Assembly: GCA_032209605.1 (NCBI GenBank)
Contig: JASFXZ010000028.1
Location: 4,536,941 to 4,600,940, forward strand
Direction of reading: 5' to 3'
Length of the DNA stretch: 64,000 nt
From: Mactromeris polynyma
Taxonomy: Eukaryota > Mollusca > Bivalvia > Venerida > Mactridae
Shown here: one piece after another, positions 54,788 through 64,000 of the stretch
How positions within the stretch are numbered: the first letter of the stretch is position 1
Layout: each line of letters begins with the position of its first letter
Program-made: the position numbers and the translations under genes
The notes under the pieces: generated by a model
The model's input: only the letters and a program-made list of their open reading frames with translations
The model's database searches: none
Told to the model about the DNA's origin: nothing

Positions 54788-56457
54788 ATTATCATGTGGT
54801 TTTAATGGCGCATTGACAGCTTTGGTCATTTAGCGCGCAAGAAATGTGAAATTATGTGAAACTAAAAAAGGTAACGTGATATACTTGTAAATGTTAACTA
54901 GTTAGCGGACTGGTTGAAGGTCAACACAGCCAACGAGAAAAAATGTACTGTGAAAGGCGTATTTCATGGAATACAGTCCAGATTTATTAAAAATAAGTTA
55001 AAAATAAAATGAAAGACTAAGTTTCTTCATCAGAGAGCATGCTCTCATCCCCTGAGACAGAGATTCCATCACTGTCATCCTCCATGTCACTAAGACATTC
55101 AAACTTGTTGTTGAGGGGGGTTTCATAACTTTTTGTTTTACATGGTTTTTTACATGGTTTTGGTGTGGGTGATGGTGGTGAAGGTTTGTGACCTGCAGGT
55201 TTTTCTTTAGGAGGTTGGGAAGTGGGTTTGCTGTTATTTTTGTTTGCTGGTGCAGGTTTCACTTTAGGTTTGGTAGTAGTAGGGGCAGGCGATGTGGCCT
55301 TAGTTGGAGTGGGTATTGGTTTCTTGGTAGTAGGAGGGGCTGGTGATTTGGTTTTTGGAGGAATGGTTTTTGGTTTTTCGGGCATAACAGGTTTTTTTGG
55401 CTGATTGGATGTTTTTGGTGCAGGGGAGGAACCTTTGGGGCAGACTGTCTCTGTGTCTGCACAGATGAGGGGGCCAGACCTTTAAGGTCCTCTGCAATCT
55501 GAGGATACTTTTCCATTAAAATTTTGATAAGATCACTACAAGAGTGACAAGGAGGGATGTTCGCCAAAGGGGCAGCTTTGTTGGCATAGCTAGCATTACT
55601 GCTAGCCTGTGCCTGGTCCCTCTGGCGGTTCTGTACAACCCTCCTTGCCTCTACAAAAGAAACACCCTGACTATATTTAATTTCTAATATGTCTTTCTCA
55701 GTCTTCCACGACTGGCAATGTTTTGAAAAAACAGGGTGGGAACCCTTGCAATTTACACAGAGGGGTTTCTCATGACATTCTTTAGATTCATGGTCTGGAC
55801 CCTTATGTGCACAGACCGCACAAACCTGAATATAAGTGCATCTGGTCTCGTGATGGCCAAACCTCTGACACCTGTAACAGCGCAGAGGGTTTGGCACATA
55901 CACGGAGACCGGAACGCTTTCATACCCAATTTTTACATTAGATGGGAGGACTGATGTTGAGAAGGTGAGTATATACGTGTTTGTTTGAATGATTTTGTTT
56001 TCTCTTTTTATTGAAATTCTTTTTACCGCAGAGACAGCCTGCGATTTAAGATTGGTAGTTATTTCGTCGAGGGACTCGCAACATGCGAGATCCCTACAAC
56101 GAATAATACCTTTGGAAGAATTTAGTGATGGGTGGGGTTTTATAACGACCCCCAATCCAAAGAATTGTTTGTGACCTAAAAGGTTTTTTGTTTGTTGCAT
56201 GGTGGAACATTCCACCAGCAACGTTTCATCTTTCAATTTCTTCACGGACCTTGGCGTTCCGAGAATAGATTGCAAAGTCTTCTGTATGACAAAGGGGGAA
56301 AGTTTGGTAATTGGTTTCTCTGAATCTGAAGATTTTATAACAATGAAACGAGAGAAGTTTTGGGGGGTCATGTGTGATATGTCCGTCTCAGAGTCAGACT
56401 CTGAGAGTGTTCGCTTGGCTTTTTTTTGGGGTTGCCATGCTGATTGAATTAGTTCAT
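54788..56457 (-). mobile_element. ORF1-only LINE derivative, copy C (near full-length ORF1)
   Basis: Type II tail at 54788, the ORF2 remnant near 54965, then ORF1 (55017 stop to Met 56438) and 20 bp of 5' UTR. The protein has all parts: SESDSETDISH N-terminus, RRM-like region, knuckles (CYRCQRFGHHETRC, CAVCAHKGPDHESKEC, CVNCKGSHPVFSKHC), Pro/Lys-rich tail and acidic end (DMEDDSDGISVSGDESMLSD). Two homopolymer indels break it: eight instead of seven T (plus strand) near the start, and a short G run near 55422. Confidence 0.85.
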
Positions 56458-56702
56458 GTTTTTTTTTTTTTTATGTTGTTTTATGGCGCATCGACAGCTT
56501 TGGTCATTTAGCGCGCAAGAAATGTTAAAAATATGTGAAACTAAAAAAGGTACGTGATATACTTGTATATGTTAAATTGGGGTAAATATAGTATAATATG
56601 GGATTTTAGATTATAAATATCATAGCTTGTTGTAAAAGCCAATCTCTATGATGTAGCTTATGAATTTTCCAACTTATATAGTCTCAATGAGACTAAAATT
56701 TT
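56458..56702 (-). repeat. LINE 3'-end fragment, type I, poly-A-like tail
   Basis: The tail is a run of T (plus strand) at 56458-56472 in place of (TTA)n. Its 5' end is at AGTCTCAATGAGACT, the same breakpoint as 53106, 58303 and 61081. Confidence 0.78.
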
Positions 56703-58068
56703 TAATTATTATCATGTGGTTTTATGGCGCATTGACAGCTTTGGTCATTTAGCGCGCAAGAAATGTGAAATTCTGTGAAACTAAAAAAGGTAACGTGATA
56801 TACTTGTAAATGTTAACTAGTTAGCGGACTGGTTGAAGATCAACACAGCCAACGAGAAAAAATGTACTGTGAAAGGCGTATTTCCAGGTTTATTAAAAAA
56901 TAAGTTAAAAATAAAATAAAAGACAAAGTTTCTTCATCAGAAAGCATGCTCTCATCCCCTGAGACAGAGATTCCATCACTGTCATCCTCCATGTCACTAA
57001 GACATTCAAACTTGTTGTTGAGGGGGGTTTCATAACTTTTTGTTTTACATGGTTTTTTACATGGTTTTGGTGTGGGTGATGGTGGTGAAGGTTTGTGACC
57101 TGCAGGTTTTTCTTTAGGAGGTTGGGAAGTGGGTTTGCTGTTATTTTTGTTTGCTGGTGCAGGTTTCACCTTAGGTTTGGTAGTAGTAGGGGCAGGCGAT
57201 GTGGCCTTAGTTGGAGTGGGTATTGGTTTCTTGGTAGTAGGAGGGGCTGGTGATTTGGTTTTTGGAGGAATGGTTTTTGGTTTTTCGGGCATAACAGGTT
57301 TTTTTGGCTGATTGGATGTTTTTGGTGCAGGGGGAGGAACCTTTGGGGCAGGCTGTCTCTGTGTCTGCACAGATGAGGGGGCCAGACCTTTAAGGTCCTC
57401 TGCAATCTGAGGATACTTTTCCATTAAAATTTTGATAAGATCACTACAAGAGTGACAAGGAGGGATGTTCGCCAAAGGGGCGGCTTTGTTGGCATAGCTA
57501 GCATTACTGCTAGCCTGTGCCTGGTCCCTCTGGCGGTTCTGTACAACCCTCCTTGCCTCTACGAAAGAAACACCCTGGTTATATTTAATTTCTAATATGT
57601 CTTTCTCAGTCTTCCACGACTGGCAATGTTTTGAAAAAACAGGGTGGGAACCCTTGCAATTTACACAGAGGGGTTTCTCATGACATTCTTTAGATTCATG
57701 GTCTGGACCCTCATGTGCACAGACCGCACAAACCTGAATATTAGTGCATCTGGTCTCGTGATGGCCAAACCTCTGACACCTGTAACAGCGCAGAGGGTTT
57801 GGCACATACACGGAGACCGGAACGCATTCATATCCAATTTTTACATTAGATGGGAGGACTGATGTTGAGAAGGTGAGTATATACGTGTTTGTTTGAATGA
57901 TTTTGTTTTCTCTTTTTATTGAAATTCTTTTTACTGCAGAGACAGCCTGCGATTTAAGATTGGTAGCTATTTCGTCGAGGGACTCGCAACATGCGAGATC
58001 CCTACAACGAATAATACCTTTGGAAGAATTTAGTGATGGGTGGGGTTTTATAACGACCCCCAACCCAA
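56703..58068 (-). mobile_element. ORF1-only LINE derivative, copy D (frame open)
   Basis: Type II tail, ORF2 remnant near 56880, then ORF1 from about residue 95 onward in one uninterrupted frame (56840 to 58068): GLGVVIKPHPSLNSSKGIIR, the three zinc knuckles, the Pro/Lys-rich tail and the acidic end. The usual stop after DEET is mutated (TAG to TTG), so the frame runs into the ORF2 remnant (LSQYIFSRWLC) and ends at 56840. 5'-truncated at 58068 against the next (TTA) tail. It lacks the 14-bp CATGGAATACAGTC segment found in copies B, C and F. Confidence 0.85.
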
Positions 58069-58308
58069 TTATCATTATTATGTTGTTTTATGGCGCATCG
58101 ACAGCTTTGGTCATTTAGCGCGCAAGAAATGTTAAAAATATGTGAAACTAAAAAAGGTATGTGATATACTTGTATATGTTAAATTGGGGTAAATATAGTA
58201 TAATATGAGATTTTAGATTATAAATATCATAGCTTGTTGTAAAAGCCAATCTCTATGATGTAGCTTATGAATTTTCCAACTTGTATAGTCTCAATGAGAC
58301 TAAAAAAA
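58069..58308 (-). repeat. LINE 3'-end fragment, type I
   Basis: TTATCATTATTATGTTGTTT tail, same internal sequence and same AGTCTCAATGAGACT breakpoint as at 56458-56702. Confidence 0.78.
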
Positions 58309-58530
58309 TTAATTATTATCATGTGGTTTTATGGCGCATTGACAGCTTTGGTCATTTAGCGCGCAAGAAATGTGAAATTATGTGAAACTAAAAAAGGTAA
58401 CGTGATATACTTGTAAATGTTAACTAGTTAGCGGACTGGTTGAAGGTCAACACAGCCAACGAGAAAAAATGTACTGTGAAAGGCGTATTTCCAGATTTAT
58501 TAAAAAATAAGTTAAAAATAAAATAAAAGA
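58309..58530 (-). repeat. Type II 3' UTR and ORF2 remnant of copy E
   Basis: ATTATTATCATGTGGTTTTA tail, then AACTAGTTAGCGGACTGGTT and GAAGGTCAACACAGCCAACG, which on the minus strand match the end of ORF2 (..VDLQPVR..). This shows the fusion of ORF1 to the last ORF2 codons. Confidence 0.75.
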
Positions 58531-59956
58531 CTAAGTTTCTTCATCAGAGAGCATGCTCTCATCCCCTGAGACAGAGATTCCATCACTGTCATCCTCCATG
58601 TCACTAAGACATTCAAACTTGTTGTTGAGGGGGGTTTCATAACTTTTTGTTTTACATGGTTTTTTACATGGTTTTGGTGTGGGTGATGGTGGTGAAGGTT
58701 TGTGACCTGCAGGTTTTTCTTTAGGAGGTTGGGAAGTGGGTTTGCTGTTATTTTTGTTTGCTGGTGCAGATTTCACCTTAGGTTTGGTAGTAGTAGGGGC
58801 AGGCGATGTGGCCTTAGTTGGAGTGGGTATTGGTTTCTTGGTAGTAGGAGGGGCTGGTGATTTGGTTTTTGGAGGAATGGATTTTGGTTTTTCGAGTATA
58901 ACAGGTTTTTTTGGCTGATTGGATGTTTTTGGTGCAGGGGGAGGAACCTTTGGGGCAGGCTGTCTCTGTGTCTGCACAGATGGGGGGGGGGGCCAGACCT
59001 TTAAGGTCCTCTGCAATCTGAGGATACTTTTCTATTAAAATTTTGATAAGATCACTACAAGAGTGACAAGGAGGGATGTTCGCCAAAGGGGCAGCTTTGT
59101 TGGCATAGCTAGCATTACTGCTAGCCTGTGCCTGGTCCCTCTGGCGGTTCTGTACAACCCTCCTTGCCTCTACAAAAGAAACACCCTGGTTATATTTAAT
59201 TTCTAAAATGTCTTTCTCAGTCTTCCACGACTGGCAATGTTTTGAAAAAACAGGGTGGGAACCCTTGCAATTTACACAGAGGGGTTTCTCATGACAGACT
59301 TTAGAATCATGGTCTGGCCCCTCATGTGCACAGACTGCACAAACTTGAATATTTGTGCATCTGGTCTCGTGATGGCCAAACCTCTGACACCTGTAACAGC
59401 GCAGAGGGTTTGGCACATACACGGAGACCGGAACGCATTCATATCCAATTTTTACATTAGATGGGAGGACTGATGTTGAGAAGGTGAGTATATACGTGTT
59501 TGTTTGAATGATTTTGTTTTCTCTTTTTATTGAAATTCTTTTTACTGCAGAGACAGCCTGCGATTTAAGATTGGTAGTTATTTCGTCGAGGGACTCGCAA
59601 CATGCGAGATCCCTACAACGAATAATACCTTTGGAAGAATTTAGTGATGGGTGGGGTTTTATAACGACCCCCAACCCAAAGAATTGTTTGTGACCTAAAA
59701 GGTTTTTTGTTTGTTGCATGGTGGAGCATTCCACCAGCAACGTTTCATCTTTCAATTTCTTCACGGACCTTGGCGTTCCGAGAATGGATTGCAAAGTCTT
59801 CTGTATGACAAAGGGGGAAAGTTTGTTAATTGGTTTCTCTGAATCTGAAGATTTTATAACAATGAAACGAGAGAAGTTTCGGGGGGTCATGTGTGATATG
59901 TCTGTCTCAGAGTCAGACTCCGAGAGTGTTCGCTTGGCTTTTTTTTGGGTTGCCAT
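58531..59956 (-). CDS. LINE ORF1 copy E (best full-length copy, one frame break)
   Basis: About 475 residues. N-terminus MATQKKAKRTLSESDSETDI; RRM-like region ~28-180 (VIQKTLQSILGTPRSVKKLK); knuckles ~186-245 (CYRCQRFGHHETRC, CAVCAHEGPDHDSKVC, CVNCKGSHPVFSKHC); an alpha-helical charged segment (SFVEARRVVQNRQRDQAQAS); then the Pro/Lys-rich tail and acidic C-terminus ending DEET at 58531. A run of eleven G at 58982-58992 (plus strand) puts the tail out of frame from about residue 325. If that run is a base-calling error, the gene is intact. It binds element RNA; it would need ORF2 from another copy to move. Confidence 0.85.
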
Positions 59957-60562
59957 GCTGATTGAATTAGTTCATCATTGATGCTCCCCACCCGCCACGG
60001 AGTCCAACAAGGGGACATAACCAGGGGACATCCAACACTGGTCATGACAGGGATACATCAATGATATACTCGTGATAAAAGGGTTAAACTGGACAAATGA
60101 GTTCCCTCAGAACATTTTACAAGCTTAAAACAAACTTTGGAAAATTTCGAATGTCAGTTAAAGGCCAAACAAGTATCCGATTGGCCCATGGGCCACCGCC
60201 TTCCAAGATACAAATAAGTAAAAGGTAAATCGTGAAAGTCGTCAACGAGATAATGTATGTATTTATAAAATAAACAAATATAAATAGACATGGGGGTACA
60301 ATATATCGTGGGGCTTGGCATGACTAGCCGATTGATCAGGACGGGCCTTCCAGATCTCCCGTTTAGCCCAACTTAAGGCCAAAGCAGTGTATTGAGAGAA
60401 CCAAGTATAGATTGCCAACTCAGAACCCGCTCAACTACCAGGATCCTCTCATCAGGCGACACGGGTAGCAGCCCACGGCAAACTGGCAGGCACAGTGGGG
60501 GGGGGGTCTTACCCCTCTGTAGTGCGACAGCTGGTGAATTCTAGCCCCCCTCCAGCTGGGGA
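59957..60562 (-). other. 5' UTR of copy E
   Basis: Homologous to 50925-51545 and 62786-63350: AACTAATTCAATCAGC next to the Met, GGCCCATGGGCC in the middle and CCCCCCCACTGTGCCTGCCA then CTCCAGCTGG at the far end (minus strand reading). It ends abruptly at 60562 against an ORF1 fragment. Confidence 0.65.
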
Positions 60563-60852
60563 CGGCCAAACCTCTGACACCTGTAACAGCGCAGAGGGTT
60601 TGGCACATACACGGAGACCGCAACGCATTCATACCCAATTTTTAAACTGGATGGAAGTACAGATGTTGAGAATGTTAGTATGTAAGTGTTTGTTTGGATA
60701 ATCTTACCGTCTCTCTTAATTGAAATACGTTTGACTTCAGAGACAGCCTGCCCCTGGAGATTAGTTTTTATTTCGTCGAGGGACTCGCAACATGCGAGAT
60801 CCCTACAACGAATAACTCCTTTAGATGAATTAAGTGATGGGTTGGGTTTAAT
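60563..60852 (-). pseudogene. LINE ORF1 internal fragment (copy G)
   Basis: Encodes only the stretch from about residue 100 to the first zinc knuckle (VPNPLRCYRCQRFG), with more divergence than the other copies (for example GAGGCAGGCTGTCTC in the middle). It is truncated at both ends: against the type I tail at 60853 and fused at 60563 to the 5' UTR of copy E. Confidence 0.75.
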
Positions 60853-61380
60853 TAATTATTATGTTGTTTTATGGCGCATCGACAGCTTTGGTCATTTAGC
60901 GCGCAAGAAATGTTAAAAATATGTGGAACTAAAAAAGGTACGTGATATACTTGTATATGTTAAATTGGGGTAAATATAGTATAATATGAGATTTTAGATT
61001 ATAAATATCATAGCTTGTTGTAAAAGCCAATCTCTATGATGTAGCTTATGAATTTTCCAACTTGTATAGTCTCAATGAGACTTTTAATTATTATCATGTG
61101 GTTTTATGGCGCATTGACAGCTTTGGTCATTTAGCGCGCAAGAAATGTGATTATTATAATGTGGTTTTATGGCGCATTGACAGCTTTGGTCATTTAGCGC
61201 GCAAGAAATGTGAAATTATGTGAAACTAAAAAAGGTAACGTGATATACTTGTAAATGTTAACTAGTTAGCGGACTGGTTGAAGGTCAACACAGCCAAAGA
61301 GAAAAAATGTACTGTGAAAGGCGTATTTCATGGAATACAGTCCTGATTTATTAAAAATGAGTTAAAAATAAAATAAAAGA
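60853..61380 (-). repeat. Type I and two type II LINE 3' ends
   Basis: Type I at 60853-61085 with the AGTCTCAATGAGACT end, a ~65-bp type II stub at 61086-61150, then a full type II 3' end from 61151 including the ORF2 remnant (GCGTATTTCATGGAATACAG) of copy F. Confidence 0.78.
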
Positions 61381-62785
61381 CTAAGTTTCTTCATCAGAGA
61401 GCATGCTCTCATCCCCTGAGACTGAGATTCCATCACTGTCATCCTCCATGTCACTAAGACATTCAAGCTTGTTGTTGAGGGGGGTTTCATAACTTTTTGT
61501 TTTACATGGTTTTGGTGTGGGTGATGGTGGTGAAGGTTTGTGACCTGCAGGTTTTTCTTCAGGAGGTTGGGAAGTGGGTTTGCTGTTATTTTTGTTTGCT
61601 GGTGCAGATTTCACCTTAGGTTTGGTAGTAGTAGGGGCAGGCGATGTGGCCTTAGTTGGAGTGGGTATTGGTTTCTTGGTAGTAGGAGGGGCTGGTGATT
61701 TGGTTTTTGGAGGAATGGATTTTGGTTTTTCGGGTATAACAGGTTTTTTTGGCTGATTGGATGTTTTTGGTGCAGGGGGAGGAACCTTTGGGGCAGGCTG
61801 TCTCTGTGTCTGCACAGATGGGGGGCCAGACCTTTAAGGTCCTCTGCAATCTGAGGATACTTTTCTATTAAAATTTTGATAAGATCACTACAAGAGTGAC
61901 AAGGAGGGATGTTCGCCAAAGGGGCAGCTTTGTTGGCATAGCTAGCATTACTGCTAGCCTGTGCCTGGTCCCTCTGGCGGTTCTGTACAACCCTCCTTGC
62001 CTCTACAAAAGAAACACCCTGGTTATATTTAATTTCTAAAATGTCTTTCTCAGTCTTCCACGACTGGCAATGTTTTGAAAAAACAGGGTGGGAACCCTTG
62101 CAATTTACACAGAGGGGTTTCTCATGACAGACTTTAGAATCATGGTCTGGCCCCTCATGTGCACAGACTGCACAAACTTGAATATTTGTGCATCTGGTCT
62201 CGTGATGGCCAAACCTCTGACACCTGTAATAGCGCAGAGGGTTTGGCACATACACGGAGACCGGAACGCATTCATACCCAATTTTGATATTAGATGGGAG
62301 TACTGAAGTTGAGAATGTGAGGATATAATTGTTGGTTTGTATAATTTTATATCTTTTAATTGAGATTCTTTTTAATGCAGAGACAGCCTGCGATTGAAGA
62401 TTAGTAGTTATTTCGTCGAGGGACTCGCAACATGCGAGATCCCTACAACGAATAACTCCTTTAGATGAATTAAGTGATGGGTGGGGTTTAATGACGACCT
62501 CCAACCCAAAGAATTGTTTGTGACCTAAAAGGTTTTTTGCTTGTTGCATGGTGGAGCATTCCACCAGCAACGTTTCATCTTTCAATTTCTTCACGGACCT
62601 TGGCGTTCCGAGAATGGATTGCAAAGTCTTCTGTATGATAAAGGGGGAAAGTTTAGTGATTGGTTTCTTTGAATCTGAAGATTTTATAACAATGAAATGA
62701 GAGAAGTTTTGGGCGGTCATGAGTGATATGTCTGTCTCAGAGTCAGACTCTGAGAGTGTTCGCTTGGCTATTTTGGGGTTGCCAT
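61381..62785 (-). pseudogene. LINE ORF1 copy F
   Basis: Nearly complete ORF1 of the ORF1-only type. After MATPK a one-base loss creates an immediate TAG, so only internal Mets (62720) would give protein. The frame continues through the RRM-like region, knuckles (RYYRCQRFGHHETRC, where a tyrosine replaces the first cysteine, C to Y) and the charged helix, then shifts at a G run near 61820 into the Pro/Lys-rich tail ending DEET at 61381. The loss of the first zinc-binding Cys would weaken that knuckle. Confidence 0.83.
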
Positions 62786-63350
62786 GCTGATTGAATTAGT
62801 TCATCATTGATGCTCCCCACCCGCCACGGAGTCCAACAAGGGGACATGACCAGGGGACATCCAACACTGGTCATGACAGGGATACATCAATGATATACTC
62901 GTGATAAAAGGGTTAAACTGGACAAAGAGTTCCCTCAGAACATTTTTCAAGCTTAAACATACATTGGGAGATTTCGAATGTCAGTTAAAGGCCAAACAAG
63001 TATCCGATTGGCCCATGGGCCACCGCCTTCCAAGATACAAATAATTAAAGGTAAATCGTGAAAGTCGTCAACGAGATAATGTATGTATTTATAAAATAAA
63101 CAAATATAAATAGACATGGGGGTACAATATATCGTGGGGCTTGGCATGACTAGCCGATTGATCTGGACGGGCCTTCCAGACCTCCCGTTTAGCCCAACTA
63201 AAGGCCAAAGCAGTGTATTGAGAGAACCAAGTATAGATTGCCAACTCAGAACCCGCTCAACTACCAGGATCCTCTCATCAGGCGACACAGGTAGCAGCCC
63301 ACGGCAAACGGGCAGGCACAGTGGGGGGGGGGGGGGGGGGGGGTCGTACC
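62786..63350 (-). other. 5' UTR of copy F with 21-base poly-G
   Basis: Same 5' UTR as copies A and E. The homopolymer is expanded to 21 G at 63323-63343 (plus strand), against about nine or ten in the others. It is fused upstream to an ORF2 C-terminal piece at 63350. Confidence 0.7.
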
Positions 63351-64000
63351 CCTCTTTGATATAGCTTATAATTTTTCCAACTTGTACAGTCTCAAATAGA
63401 TTTCTAACGTCAGTAGTATTAAAATTGGGAACGGACTGGCTGAAGGTCAACACAGTCGACGAGAAAATGCTGTACTGTGAAAGGCGTATCACATGGAATG
63501 CAGTCCAGTCTAGCATCCTGGCCAAACAGCCAGGAATGCGTAAGACGTGTGTGCCCAATCCTGCATCGGGCAATTATAACCTCCTCTCTACGGATGGATC
63601 TATAGGCAGGTTGCCATTCTCCAAGTACTGGTTTCACTGAGTGTAATTTGTTGTTGATGTCTGTATCCCACTGGGATTGCCATGAAGATAGGGTGTATGA
63701 TGAGACGGCAGATTTGAAATCTTGAGTTCATTATACTTTGTCTTGAACACGACCCCGTCCGTGTCAGATTTCTTGTTATTTGTAAGGTCAAAACGGTATA
63801 TTGCAGATTTGAGGGTCCAGGGTGGGGTATCTATTATTTTGAACTGATCTATTGAATCCATATTTACTTGGGTGTCTTGAATAGGTTGGGACATGCGAAT
63901 GCCAAGAGGAGGGATCTCATTTGGTTTACGTTCAAAGAGATGTTTGAATTTAGGGTTAAAAACAACTTCATGTGTAGGGTAAAGAGGATTTGCTTTCAGT
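63351..64000 (-). pseudogene. LINE ORF2 C-terminal piece with RNase H deleted (copy H)
   Basis: From the window edge the minus strand reads KANPLYPTHEVVFNPKFKHL, PNEIPPLGIRMSQPIQDT, IDTPPWTLKSAIYRFDL and KTKYNEL (the end of the RT-connection region), then jumps without the RNase H active-site part to SAVSSYTLSSWQSQWDTD, VKPVLGEWQPAYRSIRREEV, IGHTRLTHSWLFGQDARLD, CIPCDTPFTVQHFLVDC and SYIKE. At 63350 it is cut and joined to the 5' UTR of copy F. The upstream part lies outside the window. Confidence 0.8.

Noticed and set aside
53908..61756. Repeated ~60-residue hydrophobic plus-strand frames (MGLLL.., glycine/valine-rich, membrane-like)
   Set aside because: They are antisense to the proline/lysine-rich ORF1 tail. 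The hydrophobicity is the complement of Pro/Lys/Thr codons.

Overview
This is a eukaryotic, animal-type nuclear window. It is AT-rich and almost entirely repetitive: transposable elements carry splice sites and TATA boxes, there are tRNA-derived repeat heads, megasatellite-like arrays and a 1 kb tetranucleotide microsatellite, and no compact operons. The element mix (K02A2.6/Mag-like Ty3-gypsy, Jockey-, CR1/L2- and RTE-like LINEs, many Tc1/mariner and PIF/Harbinger copies, arrays of ~70-bp repeats) looks like a mollusc, most likely a bivalve. That placement is inference from the element mix, and no species is claimed. I see no convincing complete host gene; one candidate terminal exon lies at about 17.6 kb.

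Layout. 0.5-2.8 kb: a GGTGAGGCC tandem array with a 382-bp higher-order unit. 2.8-4.1 kb: a rearranged mariner-like pseudogene and a Harbinger transposase scrap. 4.1-8.6 kb: three blocks of a 69-bp satellite, separated by a short TIR-bearing mariner relic and a 168-bp-period block. 8.6-10.3 kb and 22.2-24.1 kb: the arms of a large inverted repeat whose tRNA-like segments and 69-bp satellites mirror each other. Between the arms: a Jockey/CR1-like LINE relic split by a 773-bp insertion and by a young but frameshifted gypsy element (11.9-16.7 kb), then an internally deleted Harbinger (19.3-21.4 kb). 24.1-28.0 kb: a long 69-bp satellite array. 28.05-30.65 kb: a 5'-truncated RTE-like LINE with a 13-bp target duplication. 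31-35 kb: low-complexity repeats, a LINE scrap, a long hairpin and a TIR element made of ACTAGATA palindromes. 35.0-38.1 kb: a mariner-like element with TA target sites that contains a 1.9 kb block, which itself contains a TA-flanked 623-bp MITE. 38.6-42.0 kb: another 69-bp array. 42.2-43.25 kb: perfect (GATA)n fused to a LINE 3' end. 44.5-49.9 kb: MITEs, a one-frameshift DD34E Tc1 transposase, 65-bp repeats and a Tc1 first exon.

50-64 kb: the most interesting region. A head-to-tail array, all in minus orientation, of copies of one Jockey-like LINE family. Five copies keep ORF1 (a three-zinc-knuckle nucleic-acid-binding protein) but have lost almost all of ORF2, fusing ORF1 to the last codons of ORF2 and the 3' UTR at what looks like one shared deletion. 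They resemble a mollusc counterpart of ORF1-only 'half-LINEs' such as mammalian HAL1. Two kinds of 3' tail alternate through the array, and one junction recurs four times. A 49-bp micro-insertion with a 14-bp target duplication fixes the 3' end and tail of the family. No defence system, toxin system or RNA operon is visible. The genes here are selfish-element genes, and most are broken.
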